Positions 8,990-19,495 of a stretch of 64,000 bases of DNA are shown in pieces; positions within the stretch are counted from its first letter, which is position 1; each line of letters starts with the position of its first letter. The DNA is taken from contig NZ_CP141587.1 of assembly GCF_035593985.1 (NCBI RefSeq), forward strand, positions 992,001 through 1,056,000. Direction: 5' to 3'. The notes below the pieces were generated by a model. The model was given only the letters and a program-made list of their open reading frames with translations, ran no database searches and was not told the DNA's origin. This stretch comes from Sphingomonas sp. LY29. GTDB taxonomy: Bacteria; Pseudomonadota; Alphaproteobacteria; Sphingomonadales; Sphingomonadaceae. The translations under genes and the position numbers were made by a program.

Positions 8990-9957
8990 GGATGGTCTTT
9001 CGCGAACGCGGCCGCGGCTCCGTACAGGCCGGGCTGAGGATGGGTGATCAGCTTGACCGGGATCGCTTCCATGCGGCGTTCGAAACGGCCTTTGGCGATG
9101 AAGCGGTCGGCAAAGCCCGACGAGGCGAAGCGGTCCTTGAGGCGATAGCCAAGCCCGCCCGCGATCACGACGGCGTTGGCACCGTGCGCGAGCGCGGCGT
9201 CACCCGCCACCGCGCCGAGCGACAGAAAGAAGCGGTCGAGCGCAGCGGCCGCGAGCGGGTCCGCACCTTCCAGCGCGGCCGCCCACAGTGCCTTGTCGTC
9301 GGGATGCTGGACGGCCTTTTCCTCGATCGACGCGAGCGCGTTGTAGATGTTGACGAGGCCAGAGCCGCAGACGACGCGTTCGACCGATACGCGCCGGAAA
9401 CCGCGACGAAGATAGGCGAGGATCTTGTCCTCCAGCGTGTCGAGCGGGGCAAAGTCGACGTGGCCGCCTTCGGTCTCGATGACGTGATAGCCGCCGGCCG
9501 CTTTCAACAGTTGCGCGACGCCGAGTCCCGTCCCGGGTCCGACGATGCTGGTGATGCCCGCGGTCGGCAACGGGCCTTCCGGGCCGCAGAGGTGACTGAA
9601 ATGATCATCGTCGAACTGAGCAACGGCGTGGGCGATCGCCCCGAAGTCGTTGACAATGACATAGTTGTCGACGCCGAGTTTCTCGCGCATCAGCGCGGGG
9701 CGGATGACCCACGGATTGTTGGTCAGCTTGAGGACGTCGCCGCCGACCGGGCCGGCAAAGGCCATGCCGATTGCCGAGGGCACCTTGCCGCCGACTTGCG
9801 AGACGAATTCCTGCCACGCAGTCTGAAAGCTGGCGTGTTCGCTAGTCTTCAGCGTTATCGGTTCGCCCAGCGCGGCGACGCGGCCGCCCTCGATCGTCGC
9901 CAAGGCGAAGCGGGCGTGGGTTCCGCCGATATCGGCGACGGCAATCTCGCGGCTCAT
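8986..9957 (-). CDS. glk: Glucokinase (bacterial Glk family)
   Basis: The start at 9957 overlaps the edd stop by 4 nt and gives a 323-residue product; the longer open frame upstream lies within edd. The phosphate-binding motif ADIGGTHARFAL and the second ATP-domain motif VGPGTGLGVA identify the non-ROK glucokinase family. It phosphorylates the glucose released by the encoded glucosidases and feeds zwf at the head of the same cluster. A separate ROK-type kinase is encoded at 26.8-27.7 kb, so two sugar kinases serve the region. Confidence 0.95.
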   Translation of the reverse strand: MSREIAVADIGGTHARFALATIEGGRVAALGEPITLKTSEHASFQTAWQEFVSQVGGKVPSAIGMAFAGPVGGDVLKLTNNPWVIRPALMREKLGVDNYVIVNDFGAIAHAVAQFDDDHFSHLCGPEGPLPTAGITSIVGPGTGLGVAQLLKAAGGYHVIETEGGHVDFAPLDTLEDKILAYLRRGFRRVSVERVVCGSGLVNIYNALASIEEKAVQHPDDKALWAAALEGADPLAAAALDRFFLSLGAVAGDAALAHGANAVVIAGGLGYRLKDRFASSGFADRFIAKGRFERRMEAIPVKLITHPQPGLYGAAAAFAKDHP

Positions 9958-11777
9958 GACAGCGCATCCATCGAAGCAAGCATCGCCGACGCACCGGCCT
10001 CGGCCTCGTCGGCGCCGTGACGCATGAAGGCGAACAGTTCGCGGCCCGTGCCGACGGGCGGCGGTGGCAGCGCGGCGGGCTCGCGGGTCGACAGGTCGAC
10101 GCCCACGGCCTCGAGCGTTCCGGTGGGCGCACAGACTCGGACGATGTCGCCGTCGCGAAGCTGCGATAGCGGTCCGCCGCCGAGGGCCTCGGGGCAACAA
10201 TGGATCGCCGCCGGCACCTTGCCGCTTGCACCCGACATGCGACCGTCGGTGACCAGCGCAACGCGGAAACCCTTGTCCTGAAGGACGCCGAGCGGTGGAG
10301 TCAGCTTGTGCAGTTCGGGCATGCCGTTGGCGCGCGGGCCCTGGAAGCGGACCACGACCACAACGTCGCGCTCGAGTTCGCCAGCCTTGAAGGCGGCCAG
10401 CACTTCGTTCTGGTCGGCGAAGATCCGCGCGGGCGCCTCGATCGTCCAGCGCTCGGGCGCGACCGCACTCGTCTTGACGATCGCTCGGCCGAGATTGCCG
10501 GTCAGCAATCGCATTCCGCCGTCGGCGAGGAAGGGATTGGCGACGTCGCGAAGCATCTCCGGATTGCGGGTCGCTTCGACCGGCTTCCAGTCGATACGGT
10601 CCTCGGCCAGGTCGGGCATCGTCGCGAAAGCTGCGAAGTCGTCGGCACCCGCGGCAAGGATGTCGCCGTGGAGCAGGCCCGCCTCCAGCAGCGTGCGTGT
10701 CACGAACGCCATGCCGCCGGCTTGGTGGAAGTCATTCACGTCGCCCGATCCGTTCGGATAGACGCGCGCGATCAGGGGCACCGCGGCGGACATTTCGTCG
10801 AGGTCCTGCCAGTCGATGCGGATGCCTGCCGCGCGGGCGATGGCTGGAATATGAATGGCGTGATTGGTCGATCCGCCGGTGGCGAGCAGTCCGACCGCTG
10901 CATTGACGATCGCACGCTCGTCGACGACCTGGCCCAACGGCCGGGTCTTGGTCTTGGCGAGATCGGCGAGGCGATGGACCGCCAGCCGCGTCAGCGCCTG
11001 GCGAAGCGGCGTGCCCGGATTGACGAAGGCGGCGCCGGGAATGTGAAGTCCCATCAGCTCCATCATCATCTGGTTCGAATTGGCGGTGCCGTAGAAGGTG
11101 CAGGTGCCGGCACCGTGGTAGGACGCGGCCTCGGCGGCGAGCAGTTCCTCCTTGGTCGCCTTGCCTTCAGCGAAGAGCTGGCGGACCCGCTGCTTCTCTT
11201 TGTTGGCGAGCCCCGATGGCATTGGCCCGGCCGGGATCAGCAGCGCCGGTAGATGACCAAACCGCAGCGCGCCCATCAATAGGCCCGGGACGATCTTGTC
11301 GCAGATGCCAAGCATCGCGACGCCTTCGAACATGCCGTGGCTGAGCGCGATCGCGGTCGACAGCGCGATGACGTCGCGGCTGAACAGCGACAGGTCCATC
11401 CCTGGCTGTCCCTGCGTGACCCCATCGCACATGGCGGGCGTTCCGCCCGCGACCTGGGCCGTCGCGCCGACTTCGCGCGCGAAGATTTTCATCTGCTCCG
11501 GGTAGCGGCCGTAGGGCTGATGCGCCGAGAGCATGTCGTTATAAGCGGTGACGATGCCGATGTTCGGGCCGCGAAGCCCGCGGATCGCGTCCTTGTCCTC
11601 GCCCGCCGCCGCGAAGCCGTGCGCGAAATTCCCGCACGACAGTCGCGGCCGGTCGATCCCGCGCTCGCCTTCCTCGCGCATCAGCGAAAGGTAGCGCGTC
11701 CGCGATGGCTTCGACCGTTCAATGATCCGGTCGGTGATCGCGGCGATCCGCGGGTCGAGGCGCGGGACAGCGGTCAT
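9954..11777 (-). CDS. edd: 6-phosphogluconate dehydratase
   Basis: At 607 residues this matches the IlvD/Edd family. Segments [31 protein letters not shown] and [18 protein letters not shown] hold the cysteines expected to bind the iron-sulfur cluster; GRMSGASGK is near the C terminus. It converts 6-phosphogluconate to KDPG. The preference for Edd over dihydroxyacid dehydratase rests on the length, the HQPYGRYPE segment and the operon partners pgl, glk and eda. It overlaps both neighbours by 4 nt. Confidence 0.96.
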   Translation of the reverse strand: MTAVPRLDPRIAAITDRIIERSKPSRTRYLSLMREEGERGIDRPRLSCGNFAHGFAAAGEDKDAIRGLRGPNIGIVTAYNDMLSAHQPYGRYPEQMKIFAREVGATAQVAGGTPAMCDGVTQGQPGMDLSLFSRDVIALSTAIALSHGMFEGVAMLGICDKIVPGLLMGALRFGHLPALLIPAGPMPSGLANKEKQRVRQLFAEGKATKEELLAAEAASYHGAGTCTFYGTANSNQMMMELMGLHIPGAAFVNPGTPLRQALTRLAVHRLADLAKTKTRPLGQVVDERAIVNAAVGLLATGGSTNHAIHIPAIARAAGIRIDWQDLDEMSAAVPLIARVYPNGSGDVNDFHQAGGMAFVTRTLLEAGLLHGDILAAGADDFAAFATMPDLAEDRIDWKPVEATRNPEMLRDVANPFLADGGMRLLTGNLGRAIVKTSAVAPERWTIEAPARIFADQNEVLAAFKAGELERDVVVVVRFQGPRANGMPELHKLTPPLGVLQDKGFRVALVTDGRMSGASGKVPAAIHCCPEALGGGPLSQLRDGDIVRVCAPTGTLEAVGVDLSTREPAALPPPPVGTGRELFAFMRHGADEAEAGASAMLASMDALS

Positions 11778-12475
11778 GGATACCAGTGAATGTCGATCGG
11801 CTGTTCGGCCTCCGCCAGCACGCGGCCGATCGGCAGCTTCGAGGAATGACCGTCGGCGATCGCCTGCTCAAGCAGGTCGCGCTTGTCCTGGCCGCTGACG
11901 GTGATCAGGATGGTGCGCGCCGACAGGATCGCGGCGCGGGTCAGCGTCACGCGCGCAACCGGCGCTTCCGCCGGCATCGGATCGGGCATCACGCCGACGG
12001 CCCGGCGCGCCTTGGGAGCGTTGAGCGCATCGTCGAGGTCGGGCCCTGCGAAAATCGACGCGGTGTGCCCGTCCTTGCCCATGCCCAGCCAGACGAGATC
12101 GGGCGGCCACGGCAGGTCCTGCAGGCGAGCGTCGGCGGAGTTCCCGGCCAGCTTGTAATCGGCGATGTCGGCGGTGATCGGCACCACGCGCGCACCGCTG
12201 GGCAGGAACGCCTTGGCGAGCGCGCGAACATTGCTCAGCTCATTGTCCATGGGGACGAGGCGCTCGTCGCCCGGAATGATCGTCACGCGCTTCCACGGCA
12301 GGTCGGCGGCGGCGAGGCGCGAGTAGACCGGCAACGGGGTCTTTCCACCCGGCAGCGCGAGCAGCGCCGAATTGCGCGCGTCGATCGCGCTTTCGACGAT
12401 GAAGCCGATATCGCCGGCGACCGCGTCGGCCATCTCCTCGGCACTGTCATAGTCCCACCATTCGGCCTCAATCAT
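11774..12475 (-). CDS. pgl: 6-phosphogluconolactonase
   Basis: The 233-residue protein shows the glucosamine-6-phosphate isomerase-like fold motifs LPGGKTP, PGDERLVP and the lactonase signature LGMGKDGHTASIF. It opens 6-phosphogluconolactone to 6-phosphogluconate between zwf and edd. I chose the ATG at 12475, which has GGAG nine bases upstream, over the in-frame ATG at 12490, which has no ribosome site. Either start overlaps the zwf coding end; with 12475 the overlap is 8 nt. The stop overlaps edd by 4 nt. Confidence 0.94.
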   Translation of the reverse strand: MIEAEWWDYDSAEEMADAVAGDIGFIVESAIDARNSALLALPGGKTPLPVYSRLAAADLPWKRVTIIPGDERLVPMDNELSNVRALAKAFLPSGARVVPITADIADYKLAGNSADARLQDLPWPPDLVWLGMGKDGHTASIFAGPDLDDALNAPKARRAVGVMPDPMPAEAPVARVTLTRAAILSARTILITVSGQDKRDLLEQAIADGHSSKLPIGRVLAEAEQPIDIHWYP

Positions 12476-13925
12476 GCCATTCAACTCCATTTTTCTTGGT
12501 CAGGGCGAGCGCGGACTTGGGTCCCCAGCTGCCCGATTCATATTCTTGCGGCGTCGCGCCGGTCGCGGCCCAGGCGGCGCGGACCCCGTCGATCCACTGC
12601 CACTGCGCCTCAACCTCGTCGCGTCGTACGAACAAGGTGGGGTCGCCGTCGATCAAGTCCAGCAACAATCGTTCGTAGGCGATGCGGCGGCGATGATCGG
12701 CAAAGGCGTTGGCCATGCCGACATCCAGCGGCACTTCCCGCAAGCGGATGCCGTCGCGGTCGAGCCCCGGGGTCTTGGCCATCACCAACAGGCGGATATT
12801 TTCCTCGGGCTGGATTGAGATCAGCAGCTTGTTGGCCTTGGTATGCGCTCCGCGCTTGGCGAAAATCGAATGGGGGACACATCTGAACTGGATGAAGATC
12901 TCGGTCCGGCGGGTCGGCATGCGCTTGCCCGTGCGCAGGTAGAAAGGCACCCCCGCCCAGCGCCAATTGTCGACATGCGCCTTGAGCGCGACGTAGGTTT
13001 CGGTCGTCGATGGCTGGCCGAGTTCGTCGAGGTAACCGCGCACCGGCGACCCATCGACCTTGCCCGCACCATATTGCCCGGTGACGACATGATCGGCGAC
13101 GTCGTCGGCAGTGATCGGACGCAGCGAGCGAAGCACCTTGACCTTCTCATCGCGGACCGAGGTCGCGTCAAAGTCGGCGGGCGGCTCCATCGCCACCAGC
13201 GCGAGCAGCTGGAGCATGTGGTTCTGCACCATGTCGCGAAGCGCACCGGCGCCATCGTAATAGCCGGCACGTCCTTCCAGCCCGACAGTCTCCGCGACGC
13301 TGATCTGGACATGGTCGATGTGCGCCGAGTTCCACAGCGGCTCGAACGCCGAATTGGCGAAGCGCAGCGCCAGCAGGTTCTGGACCGTCTCCTTGCCGAG
13401 GTAATGGTCGATGCGGAACGTCCGCTCCTCTGGGAATGCGGCGACGACGGCGTCGTTGATCTCGCGGCTGGACGCGAGATCAGTGCCGAGCGGCTTTTCG
13501 AGCGCGAGACGGACGCGCTCGCCGGTCAGGCCGGCGGAGGCAAGCCCGTCGATCGTCGCCTTGAACAGCGAGGGTGCGGTCGACAGGAAGATGGCGAGGC
13601 CCTTCGTCGGATCGACCCGCTCGGCCAGTCGGGCAAAGCCCTCGATCTTGGTCGCATCGAGCGTGACGTAGGACAATCGCGATGCGAACGCCCGGGCCAC
13701 CTTCTCGTCGAAGAAATCCTTCGGGACGTGCTCGGCCAGCGCCTCGAGCGCCGAGGCGCGGAATTGCTCGTCGTCCAACTCGCTTCGCGCGGTGCCGACG
13801 ATCGTCAGCCCCTCAGGCAGCAGTCCGTCGGCATGAAGGCCGTAGAGCGACGGCAGCAGCATCCGGTGCGACAGGTCGCCGGTCGCACCGAACAGCAGCA
13901 GCGTGGAGACTTTATCGGCGGCCAT
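12468..13925 (-). CDS. zwf: Glucose-6-phosphate 1-dehydrogenase
   Basis: The 485-residue product carries the coenzyme-binding motif GATGDLSHRMLLPSLY and the active-site signature RIDHYLGKETVQN. It oxidises glucose-6-phosphate to the lactone and opens the Entner-Doudoroff block zwf-pgl-edd-glk-eda. The ATG follows a GGGAGA site. A 68-nt gap separates it from the GH97 gene upstream. I see no intrinsic terminator or strong promoter there, so read-through from the maltodextrin genes is likely. Confidence 0.96.
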   Translation of the reverse strand: MAADKVSTLLLFGATGDLSHRMLLPSLYGLHADGLLPEGLTIVGTARSELDDEQFRASALEALAEHVPKDFFDEKVARAFASRLSYVTLDATKIEGFARLAERVDPTKGLAIFLSTAPSLFKATIDGLASAGLTGERVRLALEKPLGTDLASSREINDAVVAAFPEERTFRIDHYLGKETVQNLLALRFANSAFEPLWNSAHIDHVQISVAETVGLEGRAGYYDGAGALRDMVQNHMLQLLALVAMEPPADFDATSVRDEKVKVLRSLRPITADDVADHVVTGQYGAGKVDGSPVRGYLDELGQPSTTETYVALKAHVDNWRWAGVPFYLRTGKRMPTRRTEIFIQFRCVPHSIFAKRGAHTKANKLLISIQPEENIRLLVMAKTPGLDRDGIRLREVPLDVGMANAFADHRRRIAYERLLLDLIDGDPTLFVRRDEVEAQWQWIDGVRAAWAATGATPQEYESGSWGPKSALALTKKNGVEWHD

Positions 13926-13993
13926 GACGTCTCCCTAGCCCTTACCGGCCCGACTTGCGAAGCCTGTCTTGCGCAGCCGTGCGATGACCGGCC

Positions 13994-16027
13994 TTAGCGC
14001 CGCGACGGCGCGGCGAGGCGAACCGCGAAGCCGCCCCCCGGCGCCATCGCGATCGACAAGGCGTCGCCACGGCGGACCTGGCGCTGTTCGACGACCATGT
14101 CCTTGCCCTTGGCGCCTGCCTCGGCGGTCGGCCCGTCTCGATAGATGGTCGCAGTGTAGCGCTTGCCGGCCGGCAGGAAGTCGAGCTTCACGATAGCGCC
14201 GCGTGCTGCCTCGTCGGTGACGCCGCCGACATACCAGTCGTCGCTGCCACGATCCTTGCGCGCGACGACGACATGATCGCCGATCGCGCCCGACACGACG
14301 CGGGTTTCGTCCCAATCGACCGGCACCTGCTTGATGAACTGGAACGCGACCGGCGCGGCCTCGTAATTCTCCTGCAGGTCGGCCGCCATCTGCACTGGCG
14401 AATAGACGACGACGTAAAGCGCAAGCTGACGAGCCAGGGTCGACAGGATGTCGGTGTTACCACGCCCCTTCAGGCTGACGATGCCCGGCGTATAGTCCAT
14501 CGGTCCTGCCATCAGGCGGGTGAAGAACAATTCGGTGTCGTAGCGCGGCGGGTTCTTGGGCTCGCCCCACGCGTTATATTCCATGCCCCGCTGGCCTTCG
14601 CGACTGACCCAGTTGGGATAGGTGCGGCGAAGCCCGCTGTCCTTGATCGGCTCATGCGCGTTGACCGCGATGCGGCGCTTGGCGGCTTCGGTCACAACCT
14701 TCAGGTGGTGGCGGGCCATTACCTGGCCTTCGTGCCATTCGAAGCGGATGCGGCCGTCGGGGCCCTTCGCCTGCACGCCGCCCGCGTCGGAGACATAGCC
14801 CGTCTTCACCGCGTCGATGCCGAGGCTGCGATAGTAGTCGAAGCCCGCTTCCATCTGGCTTTCGTAATGGGCGATGTTGGCCGAAGTTTCGTGGTGCCCG
14901 ATCAGGTGGACGCCCTTCGACCTCGCGTAAGCGGCGATGCGCGGCATGTCGAAATCGGGATAGGGCTTGGTGAAGCTGAATTCCTGCCCGTTCGCGAACC
15001 AGTCGCCGTCCCAGCCGACGTTCCAGCCTTCGACCAGCATTCCGGGGATGCCGTTGGCTGAGGCGAAGTCGATAAGCTTGAGCGCGTTGGCGGTAGTCGC
15101 GCCATGCTTCGGGCCCGATGCCCAGCTCTGCGTTTCGAGGTGCATGCCCCACCAGATGCCGACGTACTTTCGGGGGGTGACCCAGCTGACGTCGCCAAGC
15201 TTGTTCGGTTCGTTGAGGTTCATCACCATGTTGCGCGCGGCGTATAGCGAGGGCGCATCGGGAGCGATGGTGACCATCCGCCACGGGGTAGTGAAGGCGC
15301 CAGTGCGGCTGACCTTTGCACCGGTCGACGACGGCGTCAGCACGGCCTTGAGCAACGTGCCTTCGGCGCGCGCGACGTTCATACCCGAATAGTCGACCAG
15401 CGCGGCCTCGTGGAGCGACACGTGCGTTCCGTCGGCGAGCACCATCGTCAGCGGCGTCTGCGCGGTGCCGATGCCGCTGACCTGCGTGGCGTTGTAAAGA
15501 TATTCCTCGCGGTTGCTTTCAAACGCGGGCGCCCACCACGCGCGGCCGTCGCTCGCCATGCGGAACTGGGTCAGTTCCTCGGCGATGTTTGTGGTGCGGT
15601 TCGCGGGCACGCCGTCGAACCGGTAGCGGAAGCCGATGCCGTCGTCATAGGCACGGAATTCAAGTGCGATCGACCGCTTCAGGCCGGTCTTCTCGCGCAT
15701 CGACACCGTCATCGCCTCATAGTGGTCGCGGACGGTTCGGTCCTCGCCCCACGGCGTGCGCCAGCGCTCGTCATGGTCACGGCGATCGGTGCGGACGACT
15801 TCGAAATTGCGGAGCATCTGCGGCTGGTCGGTGAACAGGAAGCCGAGCTGGCTGTCGGCCACGACCGGCTTGCCGCGACGGTCGATGCGATACTGCATCC
15901 GGCCTTCGCCGTTCAGCGTCATCGTCACCTTGAGCACGCGGCCTGGCGAGTCCAGCGTGACGGTCTGCGCGGCGGCGGGGAGCGCCACCAGCATCAGGGC
16001 GAGTGCGGCGAGCAGTCGTTTCAACAT
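13994..16027 (-). CDS. Glycoside hydrolase family 97 alpha-glucosidase (SusB-like), secreted
   Basis: The 677-residue product begins with a signal peptide (MLKRLLAALALMLVAL to AAAQ). The ATG overlaps the upstream glucosidase stop by 7 nt. GH97 features are visible: the WWGMHLE segment, VEGWNVGWDGDW, and the region NAHEPIKDSG ... REGQRGMEYNAW, which holds catalytic glutamates of the inverting SusB type. It would release glucose from malto-oligosaccharides in the periplasm. Its place between the GH13 glucosidase and zwf ties polymer breakdown to glucose oxidation. Confidence 0.93.
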   Translation of the reverse strand: MLKRLLAALALMLVALPAAAQTVTLDSPGRVLKVTMTLNGEGRMQYRIDRRGKPVVADSQLGFLFTDQPQMLRNFEVVRTDRRDHDERWRTPWGEDRTVRDHYEAMTVSMREKTGLKRSIALEFRAYDDGIGFRYRFDGVPANRTTNIAEELTQFRMASDGRAWWAPAFESNREEYLYNATQVSGIGTAQTPLTMVLADGTHVSLHEAALVDYSGMNVARAEGTLLKAVLTPSSTGAKVSRTGAFTTPWRMVTIAPDAPSLYAARNMVMNLNEPNKLGDVSWVTPRKYVGIWWGMHLETQSWASGPKHGATTANALKLIDFASANGIPGMLVEGWNVGWDGDWFANGQEFSFTKPYPDFDMPRIAAYARSKGVHLIGHHETSANIAHYESQMEAGFDYYRSLGIDAVKTGYVSDAGGVQAKGPDGRIRFEWHEGQVMARHHLKVVTEAAKRRIAVNAHEPIKDSGLRRTYPNWVSREGQRGMEYNAWGEPKNPPRYDTELFFTRLMAGPMDYTPGIVSLKGRGNTDILSTLARQLALYVVVYSPVQMAADLQENYEAAPVAFQFIKQVPVDWDETRVVSGAIGDHVVVARKDRGSDDWYVGGVTDEAARGAIVKLDFLPAGKRYTATIYRDGPTAEAGAKGKDMVVEQRQVRRGDALSIAMAPGGGFAVRLAAPSRR

Positions 16028-17643
16028 TTGACGATGTATCCTGAAGCTGGAGGCAGAGTGGAGGACGAAGGATCGGCACCGCCGGTGGCGATTAGTGGCG
16101 TTCCACCGGGTGCGGGAAAGTCGGACGCGGAACCGCCGAGGTTGACGACGCACAGCAAGCGATCGCCATCGAGCGTTCGTTCGAAGGCGACGATCCCCGA
16201 TCCGGCGCTCTCGCGAACGGCAATCGCCCCTTCGCGAAGCGCGGCCTGGTCCTTGCGAAGCGCGACAAGCTTACGCGTCCAGGCGAGGATGGAATTGGCA
16301 TCCGCCTCCTGCGTGGCGACGTTGAGCGGGCGATGCTCGGCGGCGAGCGGAAGCCAGGGCTTGTCGCTACCGAAACCGCCGTCCCTTGCATCGCTCCACG
16401 GCATCGGCGTGCGCGCGCCGTCGCGGCCGAGCGTCTGCGGCCAGTTGGCGACTGCTTCGGGGTCCTGAAGCGCTTCGAACGGAACGTCGGCCTGTGGCAA
16501 GCCGAGTTCTTCGCCCTGGTAGAGGATCACGTTTCCGCGAAGCGCCATCAGCAGCATCAGGGCGGCGCGGACATGTGCGTCGCGGTGATCGGCATCCCAC
16601 CAGCGCGACGCGAAACGCGGCGCGTCGTGATTGGAAAAGGCCCAGCTCGGCCACCCCTCGCCTTCGCTTCCCGGCCACTGCGCGATTGCGTTGCGGACGA
16701 CATCGGGCGTCAGTTGCTCGGCGTAAAGGTAGTCGAAGCCGTAGGCGCTGTTGAGACGCGCCGGCCCGTGCGTGAAATCCTTCATCTCGCGCGCCGCCTG
16801 CTCGCCCCCCACCTCGGCCATGGTGAAGCGCGCGTCGTAGCGGTCGGTCAGATCGCGGATGCGCTCGACGAAGCGCGGAAGGTCGGCGTGGCTCTGATTA
16901 TGGAAATGATGCTGCAGGTCGAACGGTCGCGTTCGCTTGGCCGGGTTCGCGACCGGCGGATTGTCGGTCAGCGCCGGATCATGCATCGCGAAGTTGAGCG
17001 CGTCGAGGCGGAAGCCATCGACCCCGCGGTCGAGCCAGAAGCGGGCCACGTCGAGCAGCGCATCCTGCACCTCCACATTGTGGACGTTGAGCTGCGGCTG
17101 CTCCTTCAGGAAGCTGTGGTGGTAATATTGCTCGCGACGCGCGTCCCACGTCCACGACGGTCCGCCGAATACCGACTGCCAATTGTTGGGCGGCGATCCG
17201 TCCGCTTTCGGGTCGGCCCAAACATACCAGTCTGCCCTGGGATTATCGCGCGACGAGCGGCTTTCCACGAACCACGGGTGAAGGTCGCTGCTGTGCGAAT
17301 AGACCTGGTCGATCAGGATCTTCAGCCCAAACCCGTGCGCGCGAGCGACGAGCTCGTCGAAATCGGCGAGCGTTCCGAAGATCGGGTCGACGTCGCGATA
17401 ATCGGCGACGTCGTAACCGAAATCCTTCATCGGCGAGGTGAAGAAGGGCGACACCCACACCGCGTCGCAGCCGAGATTGGCGATGTGATCGAGATGCGCG
17501 GTGACGCCGCGAAGATCGCCGATGCCGTCGCCGTTGGTGTCGGCAAAGCTGCGCGGATACACCTGGTAGATGACCGCGCCCTTCCACCACGGAGAACGGG
17601 CAGTAGCGGCGACATCACGCAACAAGGTCGAACTGCTGCTCAT
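16021..17643 (-). CDS. Alpha-glucosidase, GH13 (oligo-1,6-glucosidase-like)
   Basis: The 540-residue protein lacks an evident signal peptide and is probably cytoplasmic. GH13 regions are complete: DQVYSHSSD, GFRLDALNF with the nucleophile Asp, MAEVGG with the acid Glu, and FSNHDAPR. The opening segment WWKGAVIYQVYPRSF and the segment NGDGIGDLRG are typical of alpha-glucosidases of the GH13_23/31 kind. The ATG overlaps the previous amylase stop by 4 nt. It should finish hydrolysis of maltose or short dextrins imported by the nearby GPH transporter. Confidence 0.93.
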   Translation of the reverse strand: MSSSSTLLRDVAATARSPWWKGAVIYQVYPRSFADTNGDGIGDLRGVTAHLDHIANLGCDAVWVSPFFTSPMKDFGYDVADYRDVDPIFGTLADFDELVARAHGFGLKILIDQVYSHSSDLHPWFVESRSSRDNPRADWYVWADPKADGSPPNNWQSVFGGPSWTWDARREQYYHHSFLKEQPQLNVHNVEVQDALLDVARFWLDRGVDGFRLDALNFAMHDPALTDNPPVANPAKRTRPFDLQHHFHNQSHADLPRFVERIRDLTDRYDARFTMAEVGGEQAAREMKDFTHGPARLNSAYGFDYLYAEQLTPDVVRNAIAQWPGSEGEGWPSWAFSNHDAPRFASRWWDADHRDAHVRAALMLLMALRGNVILYQGEELGLPQADVPFEALQDPEAVANWPQTLGRDGARTPMPWSDARDGGFGSDKPWLPLAAEHRPLNVATQEADANSILAWTRKLVALRKDQAALREGAIAVRESAGSGIVAFERTLDGDRLLCVVNLGGSASDFPAPGGTPLIATGGADPSSSTLPPASGYIVKC

Positions 17644-19481
17644 CGCGCGGCGCACACCGCATAGCCGAGCGCGGGCAGCGTGATGCCGAGCACACCCGGA
17701 GCAGACGCGTTCGTCGCACACTGGCCCGCCAAGGCCGAGAATTGCGTGCTGCCGACCTCGACGCGCACATTCTGAGTCAGTGTCTCGGTCGAAGTGTTGA
17801 ACACGAGCAGCACTTCCTTGCCCGTGGTCGGATCGAAGCGCGACACCGCGAACAGGCCGGGCCCGTCGCCGGCGTGGCGGAGCAATTGGCGACCGCGCGT
17901 CAATGCGGGGGTCGAAGTGCGCAGTCGCGAAAGCACGCCGATGGTCCGATAGAGAGGATGCGCGGTGTCGAAGTTGGCGGTCGCGGTGGTCGCCGCGGTG
18001 CCGATCAGCTTGTTGTCATTGTAGACCGCGACCTTGCTGGGGAACATGTCCTCGCGCGAATCCTGGTCGCCGCCGTCGCCGGCAAAGCCTTGTTCGTCGC
18101 CGCTGTAGATCGTCGGCACCCCGCGCAACGTGAGCAGCATGGCATGCGCGAGGATCGAGCGGTTGAGCTGCTCCTCGTCGGTCGCCTGCGGGAAGCCCGT
18201 GCGGATCGCGTGGCCGACGCGGCCCATGTCGTGGTTGCCAAGGAAGGTCGGCAGCCGACGCGCGGTCTCGTCGCCGCCCTTGTAGAGCGGATCGACGTGG
18301 AACAGGCCGGCCAACGTGCTGGTCGGCGCCTTGCCCGCGACCACCGCCTTCACCGCGGCGGCGAAGGCGAAATCGAGTGTGGTCGGAAGTCCGTCGCGAA
18401 CGGTGTGGATCGCGGTGAACGCCGGGTCGACGGCGTCGGTGTAGACTTCTCCGAAGATGTGGAAATTCGGAATGCCGCGCGCCTTTGCCCGCGCGATCAT
18501 CGCCGGCGCGAAGGCTTGCCAGAATTCGGGGTTCACATGGCGCGCGGTGTCGATGCGGAAGCCGTCGATGCCGTAGCGGTCGATCCACTCGCCATAGATG
18601 TCGATCATCCCCTGAACGACGCGCGGATGCTCGGTGAACAGATCGTCGAGTCCGACGAAATCGCCCATCGTCGAGCTTTCGTTGCGGAACAGCGTGTCGC
18701 CGCGATTGTGATAGTAGATCGGATTGTTGAGCCATGACGGCTTCTTCACCGACCGTTCGGCCGACGGGACGCGGACGGTGTAGGCCCAGTTGGGATCGGT
18801 CAGCCGCGCGAAATTATCCGTGGTTCGCACGCGGTCGCCAGCGAAACCCGGATTGATCGCGGCGCCCTTCGGCCCGCCTTTGCGCTGATAGGGATAGTCG
18901 GCGATCGAGCGATAGGCGCATTCGCCCGTTCCCGCGCATTCGGCGAGCTGGATCACGTCGGCAGTGTGATTGGTGATGATGTCCATGAAGACCTTCATCC
19001 CGCGCGCATGCGCTGCATCGACCAGCGCCTTGAAATCGGCGTTGGTGCCAAGGTGCGGATCGACCGAGGTGAAATCGGTGATCCAGTAGCCGTGGTAACC
19101 CGCGCTCTCCTTGCCCTTCGCGCCCTGCACCGGCTTGTTCTTGAAGATCGGCGCGACCCAGACCGCGGTCACACCCATGCCCTGGATATAGTCGAGGCGC
19201 TTGGTCAGCCCCTTAAGGTCGCCGCCGTGGAAAAAGCCCTTGGCGGTGGGATCGAAGCCATGTGCAAGCCGATCGCCGCGAAGCCCGCCGCGGTCGTTGG
19301 CGGTGTCGCCGTTCTCGAACCGATCGGGCAGCAGGAAGTAGATCACCTCGTCTTCGGGCAAGCGAGCGCGGACCGAGTCCGCCGGCGACTGCGCGCGGGC
19401 CTGACCGACCAAAGCACCGGCCACCAGGGCGCCGAGCGCGATGCCGAGAGCCGTTCGAGCGCCGCAAAGCTTCATTGCCAT
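17640..19481 (-). CDS. Secreted alpha-amylase (GH13)
   Basis: This GH13 enzyme of about 613 residues has a signal peptide (MKLCGARTALGIALG to QARAQ). Conserved regions are DIITNHTADV, GFRIDTARHVN, FGEVY and FLGNHDMGR; the catalytic Asp and Glu are intact. I chose the start at 19481, next to an AAGGAAAAGG site. The ATG at 19475 is equally possible, and the in-frame ATG at 19499 would give a 4-nt overlap with the halogenase-like gene but has no ribosome site. It probably cuts starch or long dextrins at the surface or in the periplasm, before the GH97 and GH13 glucosidases act. Confidence 0.92.
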   Translation of the reverse strand: MAMKLCGARTALGIALGALVAGALVGQARAQSPADSVRARLPEDEVIYFLLPDRFENGDTANDRGGLRGDRLAHGFDPTAKGFFHGGDLKGLTKRLDYIQGMGVTAVWVAPIFKNKPVQGAKGKESAGYHGYWITDFTSVDPHLGTNADFKALVDAAHARGMKVFMDIITNHTADVIQLAECAGTGECAYRSIADYPYQRKGGPKGAAINPGFAGDRVRTTDNFARLTDPNWAYTVRVPSAERSVKKPSWLNNPIYYHNRGDTLFRNESSTMGDFVGLDDLFTEHPRVVQGMIDIYGEWIDRYGIDGFRIDTARHVNPEFWQAFAPAMIARAKARGIPNFHIFGEVYTDAVDPAFTAIHTVRDGLPTTLDFAFAAAVKAVVAGKAPTSTLAGLFHVDPLYKGGDETARRLPTFLGNHDMGRVGHAIRTGFPQATDEEQLNRSILAHAMLLTLRGVPTIYSGDEQGFAGDGGDQDSREDMFPSKVAVYNDNKLIGTAATTATANFDTAHPLYRTIGVLSRLRTSTPALTRGRQLLRHAGDGPGLFAVSRFDPTTGKEVLLVFNTSTETLTQNVRVEVGSTQFSALAGQCATNASAPGVLGITLPALGYAVCAAR

Positions 19482-19495
19482 TCCTTTTCCTTGGG